DNA of 64,000 nt from Climacteris rufus (GCA_013398175.1 VZRZ01008718.1:1101425-1165424); one strand, 5' to 3'. Counted from the first letter of the stretch, positions 1-12,410 are shown. Notes: generated by a model not told the origin, from the letters alone. Made by a program: numbers and translations.

Positions 1-395
1 GCTCTCTGTGAGCCTTCATAAGGATTCTTCCCAAGGGGACAGGGACTGACAGCTAGGGCCCACCCCATCGTTCCAGCCAGGAGAAAAGAAGCTGGGCCAC
101 CGATGATAGCCCAGCCCCAGGTATCGGGCACCTCCATGGAGGCAGAAATGGGCCAGAGACAGGATGGGCTGTGGGCCCATGGATGGGCTTAGCTTGGCAG
201 GGCCCATGGCCAAGCAGGGCAGGGCTGTGGGGAGCTGCAGACCAGCCCTGCTGTGCTGTTGCTGGGGCAGGGCCTCGTGGCCCAGGACAGCTGACATTGA
301 GTCCTGGCCTGTAGGTACAATGGGGAAGCCCTGGGAGTCGTCAAGCAGGGCCATAAGAGCAGCCTCTTCATCTTCACAGTCTTATAGAGGCTCTA
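1..395. other. GC-rich block of unknown origin with an open minus frame
   Basis: This stretch is much richer in G and C than the AT-rich DNA that follows. On the minus strand a frame stays open from about position 381 down to a stop near 16, giving about 120 residues. It opens with an acidic run (DCEDEEAALMALLDD) and then becomes rich in Pro, Gly, Leu and Ser. I recognise no domain. A stop codon lies just upstream of the acidic run, after a weak AG that could be a splice acceptor, so a terminal exon is possible. A GC-rich fragment of an old retroviral element is at least as likely. The window edge cuts the block, so its true left end is not visible. Confidence 0.25.
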
Positions 396-3300
396 AAATA
401 GCCTCCTATATGGCTAATGACTTCACAGGAGCAGTACCAGCTCTGAATGGTGGGAGATTGCTAAGCAGCTAATGAATAAGGAGGAACAATAAGTTTACCA
501 AGAACAGATGGGAGTACGTAAAATCAAGTCTTTAATGTAAATAGGTCTGTTAGGGGCCTCTACAAGGATATTGTACAAGCAGTTAAATGGTGGAGAATGA
601 GGAAGTCAAGAATTCAGCTGATCTGACTGCATGGCAAAGCCTGAATTCAGGACAAGACAGTTCTGGAGTCAGGACTGATGGCAGTCAGCAGAGCCCTTGT
701 AATGTGCCCAAGCTTGCACACAACCCAGCCTTTATGCAGTCAGCATTAATTTGCTGTCACTGTCAAAGACAAAAATATTTGATATACTAATACTAAAAAG
801 AACATTCCACCACACCAGAAAACCATTTGCTTTCAGGGCTAACTCTGATAAATTTACTGTGAAACGTCCTCAGCATAATGCTCAGTACAGTATGCTGCTC
901 AGTTTCCACAGGCCTGACTCATGGGGACACGTGCCCTGTCTTGCTTTTAACTTCCAACACCCAGCTGTATAGAGGTAAAAATTTAAAATTAAAAATAACC
1001 TTTCAGCTGATTCGTTGCATAATTACTATTTTACTTTGTTAATATTGTGGCTGAATTATAACTTGCTGAAGCCCTGGAGATTTGTGTGCTTGTTTATCAG
1101 CCCGAATTTGCATTGACATGCTTTTCAGTCAAGTGAGTAACTAAATCCTGTGGCCTTGAGTGAGCCTGGAAGTATTTGCATAGAAAATTAGAGGGAGGTT
1201 AGGGAGAATGAATATATGCTGTCTCCATAAATAGATGCAATGATGAAAATTCTATGCATCTCAAAATACTACGGAATTTCATTGAAAGACTGTGTCTGAC
1301 ATATCAACAACGCTTAGAAAAAGCAATATAACAAAAATAGGTGCAAGACTGCCAAACCTCTTCTGCAATACCAGGCAGCCTTTCATTGTGGTTATCAGAA
1401 ATACCCGTGTCTCTCTTGACTATCATTCATGCATGAACACAAGCAAACTAAACAGGCATTTCAACGGAAGAAGTTTGTCATCATTTCTCATTTAGAAACT
1501 AGTGAAATTAGAACTTTACATTTTTGTGGAGCAGATCTGTACACACAGTAAACTTCTCTGTTTCCTCAGGCCACACACACCATAGTGTGTTTATTACATT
1601 TTTTTCCACTTGAAAAGGAGTATTTAATATTATTAAGGTTTCATCCTGGTTATCACAAAGGCTGGAATGCTGGAATACCCCGTGAGGAATTTTTTCTCCT
1701 TTTTATTATGAAAGATTAGACAAAAAAACCTTCAAGTTAAGGAGGTATTTATTAATTTCATTGTTAATAATATTCTGAATGAGGCTTGTCATCACCAGAC
1801 AGAAACGGATGTATTCCATATGGTTTCAGTCAGTATTCAATGCTTTAAAAGAAATTGCAAGAAGCCTCATTCCCCTTAAGGTAAGTATCTGGTGACAGGT
1901 TTAGGCTATTTTTTTCCCCCATGCTCAAATCCATCAGATTTTATTGAATCCCTAATTCTGCTTAATATAACTGAGGGTATTTTGAAGTCTGAGAATCAGT
2001 TAAGAAAGTTATATCCACATATCTGGAACTCCACATTGAATAGGAGCATTGTCCTCAGAACCCCCGAGTGCTTTTACAACAATATTTCTGTTTAAGTTCT
2101 GATTAAACCAACTCTTCATGTTCCTTGAGCTTCTGAGAGTTTCTCTCACTTGGCTAGAGTAGGAGCAGATGGCTTTGATTAGATGGCCCAAGACTTTATC
2201 TTTTAATCACCTGCCTCACCCAATCTGAGAGGGGAAAAGGGCAGACATATGAGTAATCTGCTCCTTTCTGATTCTCTGTTTTGCCAGTTCTCTGCAAGGC
2301 ATCTGCTAAGACCTCATTCATCACTGTGAAAGCTGCAAATGGATAGCTGTGTAATACCCCAAGGTCTTGTCTGCTGTGGTGGTGTAGTGCCTAACCTCTC
2401 CCCTGTAGAAGGAAAGGCTACATGTACTTTTGTCAACCTGTCAGCAAGCACTTCTCTCTCAATACTGTTTGCTCAACCCTCTCCCCCCATCCAGACAAAG
2501 TCAGCTTTCTGAAAATGTTTCATTTTGAAGAAAACCACAGATGTAGTTCTCATGAGCATTTATTCTTTATTTCATTCCTCAATGCACAGCCACGTGAAAA
2601 ATTTATTTGTCTGCATGTACGTTTGTGTGTATATATGTGTATATATTTGTGTATATATGTATTTTGTGTACATATCTATGTCTGAAAAATGTGAAAAAGG
2701 AGTGGATATTGTGTGTCCTTTGGGTATAAAAAATATCAATTATGGCCACTAAATTCAATTTTTTAGTCAGTTTTAAGTGAGCCTGTCATAAAACCACAAC
2801 CTTCCTTCTCTGTTTTTGCTTCAATGGAAAGTAGTCCACAGAATTCTCCAGAACTAAGATATAATATTCTCCTTGGGCTGCTGAAGACTGGCAAGTTAAT
2901 TCTTTCCAGAAGAGTTTTCCAGTATTTTACTACTGTTTCCTGCTGAATGATAATTTAGAATTCTTATACTAACTCACATTTAACATTAATCACAGTTTTC
3001 CAAGGAAAAAACACCAAGATTGATGGATGATTAAAATAGATGTCTGAACGTTTCTTTGATTTGAAGCCAAATTACAGCTTCCTTACTTTTTAGCTGGTTT
3101 TTTTTCAGACAAGTTTCTGTTTAACCCAAGGGATTTTTAAAATTCTGTTAAAACCAGCATTATTCTCATCAGAATTTAGGTTAGCTGTGACAAAATTAAA
3201 TCTTGGAAACTTTCAATGCTTACGTAAAAATTTTGATAAATAAGCAAAATATTTATATGTATACAACACAATCAATTTCATAAGATCAGAAATTTGAATA

Positions 3301-3542
3301 TAAATAGCATTTAAGAATAATTAACCTTAAAAGTGTCTAAACATTACTAAGATGTTTAACTGTATTAACTGTAAGGGTTATACTCAACTTACACTGGTGT
3401 TGTATAAAGAGATGTGTTCTTTAAGAGATTTAAAATTAAAAATGGTGAGGAAACATGTAAAATTGAATCCCAAATGCTTCTTAATTTCATGAAAACATAT
3501 TGTGCTGAAACCATGAATCAAACTTTTCCTCTGCATTTTATT
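396..3542. other. AT-rich spacer, no gene recognised
   Basis: No coding frame, RNA gene or full repeat is recognisable on either strand. It contains a short TG/TA microsatellite near 2617-2672. Frames here are short and have AT-driven composition. Confidence 0.5.
2617..2672. repeat. Imperfect TG/TA microsatellite
   Basis: Alternating blocks of GTGTGT and ATATAT follow each other for about 55 bp, a simple purine-pyrimidine alternating repeat. Confidence 0.7.
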
Positions 3543-3548
3543 GACTTG

Positions 3549-4199
3549 TGTTGCAGTGCCTCCGGGGGTAGCTGGCGGTCCGGCCCGGCCCCTCCGGCGT
3601 CGCGAGGGCTGGACCCCGTGGCCCACATGCTAGGGGGGGCCCGGGGCCGTGTGACAGCTGTTTCTCCATGCCCGCCATGAGGGAGCTCCTCCCAGGGCTG
3701 CCGGACCGGCGGAGCGGGCTCCTCCCCCGCCCCTCGCCAATACAGCTGGGCAGCCGTGGGGCCGGTCCAGGCATGGCGGGGGCATGGTGCTCACCCAAAA
3801 GGGCAGCCCACTGGTCCCTCCACTGTGTGCGGACAGCCACGTGACTGGCCAATACCCCTCTGAGTCATTCCAATCCTCTGCAGCCATTGGCGCTCTCCCA
3901 ACTGCCTTCCCTCACTTCCCTGGTATAACAGCCGGCCCCCGCCAGCCTTTGACATCTTTAGCCACTCCTCTGCAACTCCAGTATTAAAACATGCTGGTAA
4001 TAAGCGGAAAAGAACCCTTCCTCGTCTCTTTACTTCTACTGCTTTTACCAACCTGCGTGTGTGAATTTTGCAAACACCAGCATGGAAAACGAAAGCAGCT
4101 GTGATTCCGATGGAGACTGGGAGAGCCTAGAATCGCTACTCTTGGGTCACGTGACTGCTGCCAAAGACTTCCAGTTACTCACGCTTTTTACCCATGGCA
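3549..4199 (+). mobile_element. Solo LTR, endogenous retrovirus, 6-bp TSD
   Basis: A 651-bp element starts TGTTGCAGTG and ends CCCATGGCA. It is flanked on both sides by the direct repeat GACTTG (3543-3548 and 4200-4205), as expected for a retroviral insertion with a 6-bp duplication. The first half is strongly GC- and CpG-rich, unlike the surroundings. A TATA-like TATAA lies at 3924-3928, and polyadenylation-type signals ATTAAA (3983-3988) and AATAAG (3999) follow about 60 bp later, setting the plus orientation. No internal retroviral sequence adjoins it, so it is a solo LTR. A 6-bp duplication fits class II (ERVK-like) elements. The family is not recognised. Confidence 0.7.
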
Positions 4200-4205
4200 G
4201 ACTTG

Positions 4206-4535
4206 TTCCGGAATTCATCACATTGCTACTAAAGAAGAGGATTTAAATTCATGGTGTGAGCATAAATCCACTTGTTTTTTTTTTTCCCTGCAGTACTGTG
4301 AAAAAGGTACTGTGAAAGCATGACAAAATTATTTTTAATAGCAAAAAGATACATGCACTATCTGATTCATACCATGCGAAAGAATACTTGCCTTCAAGTA
4401 AAAGCTTGAGTTTACTCTTCAAGCTATCAATGAGCCTTTTTTTGTGATACATCTGCCAGAGCAGCTCAGCTTCACCATCTCTTTGCAGACACACTCACAA
4501 GATGACACATTTATGCCCCACAGGTATTAATAAAA
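4206..4535. other. Spacer between LTR and CR1, nothing recognised
   Basis: Short unique-looking AT-rich DNA with no supported feature. Confidence 0.5.
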
Positions 4536-4690
4536 TCATAGATTCATTGAATGGTTAGGGTCGGAAGAGACCTAAAGATCATCTAGTTCCAACACCCCTG
4601 ACACGGGCACTAAGCCAGACTGTTCAAAGCCCCATCCAATGTGGCCTTGAATGCTCCCAGGGATGGTACATCCTGGTGGTATATATTAAT
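4536..4690 (-). mobile_element. CR1 LINE, 3' end fragment
   Basis: The plus strand begins AATCATAGATTCATTGAATG and continues with GGAAGAGACCTAAAGATCAT, a Ttccaacacccctg-type stretch, CAAAGCCCCATCCAATGTGG and CTCCCAGGGATGG. This is the reverse complement of the well-known 3' tail of the avian CR1 LINE, including the degenerate terminal ATTCTATGA-type repeat. The element is therefore on the minus strand and truncated at its 5' side, the usual state of CR1 copies. About 150 bp remain. Confidence 0.92.
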
Positions 4691-5154
4691 ACTCAACAAA
4701 GCGTCAAAGTTTTTTACAAAGAACTTCACCAAACTGGCTTGAGAGTTCATAGCCCACAGTGACCTTGTTACCTTGACCACCAGCTAGGAAGAAAAGAAAC
4801 ATAAAGTCGAATTCTATAAAATTAAACTGAACAGATATATTTTAAAGATATAGCAATCATATTTTGCACATAGCCATTGAAAAGCATGAAGAAGTTTGAT
4901 ATTAACATTAACACCTCAGACTAAGTATCTCTGATAGGTATCCTGTTTAATAAGACTTATTGCATGTTAAATAAATACTGGCAGATTATTTAAAGCACAG
5001 AAGTAACAGTTATATATGGGTTATCTGACAGATTTCCTAAGAAGCAAAATTTCACTAAATATGTTTTTATTAGACTTGTAGCTTTAGCATCACCTTTAAA
5101 TAAAAAATATTAACACTAGAATTCTTAATAATATTTTTTCTTGATACGCTCTCC
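4691..5154. other. AT-rich spacer, nothing recognised
   Basis: Unique-looking AT-rich DNA between a CR1 tail and an ERVL-like LTR. No coding or repeat signal was seen. Confidence 0.5.
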
Positions 5155-5707
5155 TGGCTTTATCTGGAATAGAGTTGATTTTATTCCTGGTAGCTGGTAC
5201 AGAGCTGTGTTTTGTATTTAGGATTACAAAAATATTCATAACATACTGATGTTTTAGTTGTTGCTCAGTGTTTACACTAAGTCAAGGACTATTCAACTTC
5301 TCACACTACTCCACCAGTGAGTACGCTTAGAAGGGCACAAGAGTTTGAGAGGGGACATGGAGATACCAGCTGATTCAAACCGGCCAAAGGGATATTCCGT
5401 TCCATGTGGTGTCATGCTTATCATATAAAGCTGGGGGGAAAGCTGGCTAAGGAATGGCTGGCCATCAATCAGCAGGCGGTGAGCACATGAAAGTGTGTTG
5501 TGCATCATTTGCTCTGTATAGTCTAAATTTTTGTATCATTATTATTAGTAGCATCATCATTATTTTTCCTACTATTTCTGTTCTATTAAACTGTCTTAAT
5601 CCACAAGTTCTATTCTTTCTTCCAGTTCTGTCCCCATCCCACTGTGGGGATGGTAGTGAGCAAGGGTCTCTGTGATGTTTAGCTGCCTGTTGTATTAAAC
5701 CCTGACA
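5155..5707 (+). mobile_element. Degraded avian ERVL-type solo LTR
   Basis: The order of motifs matches a common avian ERVL-type LTR. A leading stretch with GGTAGCTGGTACAGAGCTGT is followed by a GTTGCTCAGTGTTTACAC segment, AAGGGATATTCCGTTCCAT, and a TATA box in CATATAAAGCTGGGG (5422-5435). ATTAAA (5585-5590) then precedes CTGTCTTAATCCACAAGTTC, and a Cccatcccactgtgggg segment leads to the end TTAAACCCTGACA at 5707. The plus orientation follows from this order. The copy has many differences from the layout I know and the 5' boundary is approximate, so it is old. No target-site duplication could be assigned and no internal ERV sequence is attached. Confidence 0.72.
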
Positions 5708-8449
5708 TACAGAACAGCATGAGTATTAAATAAAAAGTATTTCTTATTAATTTCAATATACTGAACATATATAGTCCACTTTTTAACTTCTGTTTTAGGT
5801 ATGATAGTGATATTTATGTGATATTTTTCACTTTTTATGTTTCCTGGACAACTTTACTTCTACTTCATGGTGTATTTTTTAGGATTGCTTCTGACATTTC
5901 AAATAGCAGAATGTCTTCAAAATATCTCGGTGAGAATATCCCTTTCTCCTTTTTCCCCTCTGACAATATTTTGCACAAAATCAAATTAATTTATTTTAAA
6001 CTCAAACTAATTCTCCACCAACCCACAGTACCTATTTTGCCAGCTTTGAAAAAATTGGGACAAAAGCTCATGAAAGTTCTCCTCTGAAGCAAAGAACTAC
6101 TTGGCCAGCATTCAATTAAAAATGTAAACCCTTTCTCTCTATAGTTCAGCATGTTTCCTGCCCTTTTTGGCTAATTAGTTAATTTAAGAAGTATTATTCA
6201 TTGACCATACAGACCAAGTTTATCTTGTGAACATGTTAGAAGTCAGAGCTGTGGGTTGAACTGTGTAAGGATTGTCAGAATACAGAATTAATCTTTGTCT
6301 TCTGACCCTCTCAGTTGCTTGCATATTGTTCTCCACTTACTTACCCATCCAAGAAATGCAAGGGCAAAACCTCCCAGGTGAAACAGCAAACTTACAAAAT
6401 ATTCTTAGGGAAAACAGGGTTGCTGCATACACCACTTTCCTCATTACCCTCCCTTGGAGGATATTGAACTTTGAAATTGATTTAAAGCTCCTTTATGCTT
6501 CAATTGAAAACAACCCCCACATGCTCCCAGTTCTGTCCCCAGAGCATTTTTGTCTCTGTAATGATTTTGCTGCTATAAGACTTGAATTTTCACGACATGG
6601 TGCAAGATGAATACTTTGATATATGCCATGGAGTTTACTTCTGGGTGTCTTGTGCTCTCTGTTCATATAGCTATCATTGGTCAACACTACTAATGAAAAG
6701 GATGGTCAAATTGCTGGGAAAAAGTTTAACTGCAAAGTTAAACTGGTGACCAAAGTATAAACAGACACTTCTTTTTTTTTTTTTTTTTTTTTTAAATTTT
6801 GGGGGGTTTTAGTTTAATAGTATTTTGAAAGAAGTAAGGGGAAAATAATCTCTTTTAGTTAACTAAAAGAGGGATTTTAAAAGACTTACCATTTTTCTTA
6901 CAGCTCCTGCCAGGTTTCTAGGCAGTTGAGGGCAAGTGATTTTAATCTTAGTTTCTCAATCTAAAATAGACCTGCCAATCCTCGTCGTTCTGTAGCAATT
7001 CATAATTAGCCAAATATGATAAACAATATTTTTATTACAAAGTTAGTAACTATTTTTCGTATTTGTATAAGATTTATACATATAATGTTTCTAAGTAAAA
7101 ATGGAATGAAAGCAATACATTTTGCCAAAACCTAGCTTTATGCAATTTCTGTCTTCACTTGTTCTTCATGGAATGTGTTGGAAATGTGACCTAAATTCAC
7201 GTGAGCATAAAATCCTTATGAGACTGGATAGAAAAAGAACAGTGATAGCTACTTCAGCTTCTAATGGGAATAGCAATAAATGGACAACAAGATGAGCTAA
7301 ATCATCACCATGCAAGGGAAAGCAAACATATGTCAGGTACTCTTGTGTTTTTCTTTTCTGCTTACAGACAAGTGCAGATATGGCAGTATCCTATAGGAGA
7401 GCTAAAGCAGCAGTCACTAGTGAAGTAATAAAGGTAGACCTGCAATTTTCCAAACAGTTTGAGCAGACAGATGGCCCTATGTTTCTATTTTGTGTGATAC
7501 ACCAGACCTCCAGCTATTCAAAATTGATAATGTACGGAATGACTGAGGTATAATCAGACCGTGGGCTATTTCCCAGAATGTCAGATTTTCCCACCCTGAA
7601 TCCCATCTGCAAATTTCTCACTTTGCTTTCATTCATCAAGATGTCTCACAAACAATGTTGCACTTTGGATTTGAGCTGCAGTGACAGAATCCAGCTTTTG
7701 CTCATACACGTCTGCAGGGTTGTATGCAAACAGAACTTTCACCATTTTCATAAAGATCTGATCTCTGACAAATAGGTTTTGTACTTCAAAGCTAATTTGA
7801 CTTCTGTGTTTTTACAGACCACTAAGAACTATTGTGTTCTAAGTGCAGATGAAAACTGCTGCCTATTTCACATCCTCTCCAATTCAAGGCATTGCCAACA
7901 GTGTTGAAAATGACAGTACATATGCTATGCCTTAATTTTCAACAGCATGTGCTTAATCCTACATAATTGGCACCTGGTTTAGATAGAAGCTTGGAAGTAT
8001 CCTTTATGAGACATGGAAACACATAAATAGCTAGTGTAAGAAAAAGAAAACAGATAATTCTAATACGAAAAACCATATCCACTCTGGAGGAATCATAAAG
8101 TGCATCCCACATGAATTAAGACAGATCTGTACTGCCTTTTATCCATATAACTGATCAGGACAGAAGGATCAAGTTTAAGTGGCTACATTTGCTGATGCTG
8201 ATGAGAGAGCAGCAAACATAGATAGTTGCCAGAGGTACACAGGAGGAAGAAAAGTACTTTAGCTCTGGTCCGGAGACTGACATACCATGTTTACTTGTTT
8301 CAATCAGCCTGATTCTAAACTCACTCTAGGGTTTTGCCTTAACATAATGTCATTGACTTGTTGGAATTACTTCTAAGTTAGCCTTATCTTTTTTTACTAA
8401 TAATAAGAAAGGCTTGTAAGTCTAAGGACGTTTAACCCGGTGCTCTCCT
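5708..8449. other. AT-rich spacer with one poly(T) tract
   Basis: There is no supported gene. A run of about 22 T residues at 6772-6793 could be the reverse-complemented poly(A) tail of an old retroposed sequence, but nothing recognisable lies on its right side. The rest is unique-looking AT-rich DNA. Confidence 0.5.
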
Positions 8450-8960
8450 GTAGCGTCTTATAAGTGAGTGAAATCCCTGCCGGGACGAGTTACAATGGTT
8501 TTGCAACTCCCCCAAAGCACAGAGTTCTTGCTACTGCAGATGACCTGTTTCTGCTGGCTCCTCTGAAACTGAGAGTTACCCCAGGAGTGGTTTTCAGGTG
8601 TCAGCAAGAATGAAAGGCTACAGAGGGCTCTTCTCTGGGATAATTGCCTTTTTATTGTAAATCCAGTGTTGTGTTGTGAGGGTCCAGAGAGGGAATCCGG
8701 AGGCATCCAGGTGGCTGGATTAACCCAGGAGAAAGAGAGCGAGGAAGCTCTGCAGGGGTCTTTTAAAGGGAGGTGGGACCAGGGGATACCCAATGGGAAG
8801 ACACCTGGTTCAAAGTGACCGGTGGAGAGCAGGAGAGACCTTTCCAGGACATGACCATATAGAGTCTTCCAGGGCATAACCTTATATGGAACCTGAGGCT
8901 GGGGATACAGGTGACACAAGGGAAATATGGGGTTTCACCACAGTTCAGACAGGGAGTTCA
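8450..8960 (-). mobile_element. Solo LTR, minus strand, ends approximate
   Basis: Moderately GC-rich sequence carries a promoter and poly(A) layout on the minus strand. A TTTAAAAG TATA-like box lies at 8761-8768 (read in reverse), and AATAAA at 8651-8656 follows about 105 bp further along the minus strand. A GC-richer U5-like segment then extends to about 8450. Upstream U3-like sequence runs to about 8960. The layout is like the other LTRs in this window, but no TG...CA boundary with matching duplications could be fixed. A long minus open frame across 8458-8919 is composition-driven and not a gene. Confidence 0.5.
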
Positions 8961-9384
8961 GATATTGGAGGGAGAAGGTTAAGAGTGCATTGCCCTGGGT
9001 CTCTTCCCACCAATTCTGAAATTCCACAGCAGCAGCTTCTGCCAAGTACACTGCTACATAAGTCTGGCATGAAATTACATTTTTTGTGGAAGAAAGGGAA
9101 AAAGATAAACAGATCCTTAAATGAAAAAATAAAAAAAAAAAGCGGTTTAACGTTTGGCACAGTTAAAGAATGTCTTTACTAAGAGTAGGACTCTGGGACT
9201 CAAACAATAATATGCAGAACTGGATGAGCTGTCATGCTTTTGTTTTCCCATTTCCTCCATATTATATCCATGATCCCGTTACAGGATAAGTAAGTCTAAA
9301 AAGAGTGGTATAAGATAGTATCAGGTACTCCTTGATACATTACAACTGGTAGTATGAGCTCTGCATATATATGGCATCTTATAC
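8961..9384. other. Spacer, nothing recognised
   Basis: AT-rich DNA with an A-rich stretch near 9120-9140. No gene or repeat was identified. Confidence 0.45.
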
Positions 9385-9389
9385 GTAGG

Positions 9390-11406
9390 TGTCATGGTTT
9401 GAGATTGGCCAAATGCCAGACCCCCATGAACCATCCCACCCCCCTGCAGCTGGAGAGAAGAGGGAAAATTTTAATGAAGGGTTCACAGAGTTTGAGAGAA
9501 AGACTGGGAGAAAAACACTAACTAACTACCATCAAAGGCAAAACAGGCTCAACTTGAAGGTATTAAATGGATTTATGGCTAACAAAATCAAGGGAGGATA
9601 ATGAAAAGTGAAAATGAGCTCTTAAAACACCTTCTTTTCCCCAGTCGCTCCCTCCTTCCCACCAACAGTGCAGGGAGACAGGGATGGGGGATTTTTTGAT
9701 CCGTCCATCACCCCATTTTTTTCTTCCTTCCACTGCTCAGGGAAAAGGGACCCAGTTTTCCTTCCTGCAAGCACTGTGGCATCAATCCGCTTTCCAAAAC
9801 TGCTGTGATGTGACGTGAATTTTCTCCCACCAGCAAAGAGTCCTGCCCAATACTGCTGCTGCTGCCAAAGTTTCTCCATCACGAAGTGCAGTCCTTCCAA
9901 GGACAGGCTGGTCCCACTCAGGGTGGGGGGGCAGCAAGGCCTTTTAATCAATGATGACTCCCATCGGACTGGGGAGCAGGGCCTCTGTATCCATTGCTGA
10001 CCCCTCACCAGACCTCAGCCTCTCCTCTAGGCATCCACCCCTCCTGCTTTGTCATGGGTTCCTTTCCCATGGCTGGGGATGGATCTCTGCTTCATGGACC
10101 TTCAGAGTTGCAGGGGGACACTGCATTAACATAGTCCTTACCACAGGCCGCAGAGATGTCTCGGCCTCAGTGTCTGAAGCATCTACTCCCTCTCTTTCTT
10201 CATCTCTGACCTTGGCACCTCCATGGTTGTTTCTCTTACATGTTCTCACTCCTCCTCTTCGTCTAACTAAAATTAAGCTGTGCAGCCCTACGTTGTTTTG
10301 ATTACTTCTTAAATATGTTGTCACAGAGTCATTTCCTCCATCTCTAATTGGCCCAGCCATGGCCAGCAGCACATCCATCTTCAGAGCCATCAGAGATTGG
10401 CTCTGCTGGATGGCTGTGGAAGCTTCGAGCAGCTTTTCACAGAAGCCATCTCTGTGGCACCTTTCAGAGACTGAAATAGTTCTTGCCTTAAACATTGTTA
10501 CATCAAAACTGTATAAGGAAACCAGGACCACCACCCTGCCCTGGAGATGACAGACTGGAACTTTGGACTGTAAGCCAAAGTACTTAGATTAGATAAAGGG
10601 GATGCTATTGTTCAATCATCTCGGGCCTGAGGAGAAGTAAACAAGACTATGCATCCACAAGAAAGCCAAACCCATCAGCAGATCATCCTTGGCTGGGTTT
10701 GGGGTGGGGGACATCACAGCCCACAGCTGAGAGCAGGTTTACACAGGTTTCACCCCCAACTGAGGTGAGGGGAAGGAGGCTTTGAGTGTGGCCTAACCTC
10801 TGATCTGAGCCAATGAACACCCATCCTCACTGACTCAGCTGTGAAACCCCCAGACCCAAGAGGACTACACCCACGGGACATTCACGTGAGGGGCAGCTGA
10901 GTGGATGTCATAATCCACAAAGACCCCCTGAAGTGCACCCCAGACTCATTTCCTGAGGCCTGGCACCACAGGACTGCACGTGATATAAGGTAATGCAAGA
11001 GATCCAGGGGCTGCTGCAAGAGACAATGGCAAACCTGGTCCTCCCCCCGGAGGAGGTGCCTGGATCTTCCTACCCAGCCTGAGAGTATATTAGCCCATGG
11101 AGCTCTATGCTTTTCGGGGGACTCTCACCACCAAGATCTGCTGGAGAGGATCAACACAACATCGTTGGGATGCTTGGAGTGGTGATATTTCCTTTCTCTG
11201 TCACTCTCTTTCTGTCCCCCCACCTCTTTTCCTATTTCTTTTTCTTACCTTTACCCTTACTATCGAATAAAATCCATATTATTGACATTAGCATATGGTC
11301 TCATTTGCATCTTAATTCAGGCAGAGAAATGTTTAAATAACCTTATAAAACTGGATCTTAACAGCACCCCCACTACCAAAAAAACAGGCCCTGCAAAACC
11401 ACCACA
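9390..11406 (-). mobile_element. ERVL-like solo LTR interrupted by a second LTR
   Basis: The element starts TGTCATGGTTTGAG on the plus strand and ends AAAACCACCACA, so in sense it reads TGTGGTGGTTTT...CATGACA. It is bounded by perfect GTAGG duplications (9385-9389 and 11407-11411). The 5-bp duplication fits ERVL-type integration. It belongs to the same family as 37251-38095 and 58537-59637. They share the start TGTGGTGGTTT, a segment CAGCTGGGCCAATTAGAGA-like, and a TATTTAAG TATA box (here about 10306-10313). It is 2017 bp because an 828-bp forward LTR (10537-11364) landed inside it. Without that insert and its duplication it would be about 1.18 kb. The poly(A) signal has decayed. Confidence 0.85.
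10537..11364 (+). mobile_element. LTR nested inside the ERVL-like LTR
   Basis: This 828-bp segment interrupts the host LTR and is flanked by CACCC (10532-10536 and 11365-11369). Removing it restores continuity with the other family members. Its plus-strand layout is LTR-like: TATATTAG at 11086-11093, then AATAAA at 11266-11271, then a short U5-like tail with GTCTCATTTGCATCTTAATT. It starts TGCCCTGG, but with this duplication the end is ...AACAG rather than the canonical CA, so the right boundary may be off by a base or two. It is younger than its host LTR by position. Confidence 0.7.
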
Positions 11407-11411
11407 GTAGG

Positions 11412-12404
11412 TAAGGAGATCAAGACAAAATAGAAAGAGTGTTAGAGCTGGCTGTTTTAGTGACCCTTGACACAGAATTTCTCCATGAGGGAACAGAGAT
11501 TTCCATATCCATTATGCCACTGAAGCTCCATAAACAAAATTAATTGCATCAGGATCTTCTATTGCATAAAAAAAAAATATCCTGGAAAAATCCTCCAATA
11601 ATACCAAACAATAGCTACATGATAAATACTTTATATAATGGAAATGGTAGTCAAACCAAAATTAAATTCAGCTCAAAGTAGGCATGACACCTCTTAGATT
11701 CAGTGTCATAATAGTGGAAGTTTCAGAACAACACCTAAATTAAGATTTTCTACATATCATGGAACAGAAAACTTTTTAAGAGATCTAGAAAAGTGGTATC
11801 ATTTAGCATTTAGAAAAATATTTCTAATCGATAAAGGAAGATCAATAAATTCCCTAACTTTCCATTAAAAAAAACAAAGCAATTACTAGAATATTATTAT
11901 TCCATTATATGATAAATCATATAATTATTTACACTTCATCGTTCTTGTATAAATGGAGAACAACAGTTATCATTATAAATCTGAGATGACATTTCTTGGA
12001 TTTGTCAAAAAATTACAGCTATAATTAACAAAATACTAAGAATGTCTTCCTAAGAAAAATATTTAGAGATCAAATTATTGTTGTAATAATAATAATAATA
12101 ACCACAACAACAATGCAGCTTTCCAGGCTAATCATTATGTACCACATGGAAAAAAAAAATCTTTGGCAATGAGGTGTGAAGGTTAGACCATCCAAACCAC
12201 CAATTTAGTTTTTGCTATTTGTGATGAATGAATGCTTATGAAATATGTCTGTAACCATACTTAACTTCCTGAAGAATTTAATATCCAATATTTTGCTTCT
12301 TTTTTTTAAAAAAAACAAGTAAGATAATTAAAGTAATTACTGTATTGGAACACATATTAGTCTGAAAAACAGTGAAGTGTTATTTAGTATTACCCAAATT
12401 ACTC
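11412..12404. other. AT-rich spacer with (AAT)n
   Basis: No gene was seen. A short AAT trinucleotide repeat lies at about 12083-12101. The remainder is AT-rich unique-looking DNA. Confidence 0.5.
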
Positions 12405-12410
12405 ATTCTT

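Noticed and set aside
2422..2752. Cys/Tyr/Val-rich plus frames of 75-87 residues
   Set aside because: Part of the coding capacity comes from the TG/TA microsatellite, and no homology was recognised.
6772..6793. Poly(T) tract as the tail of a processed pseudogene
   Set aside because: No recognisable transcript-derived sequence adjoins it and no flanking duplication was found.
8458..8919. 153-residue minus frame
   Set aside because: It spans an LTR-like promoter and poly(A) region and shows no recognisable domain.
10052..10534. 160-residue minus frame
   Set aside because: It lies in the U3 of the ERVL-like LTR. The corresponding region of other family copies is interrupted, so it is not a gene.
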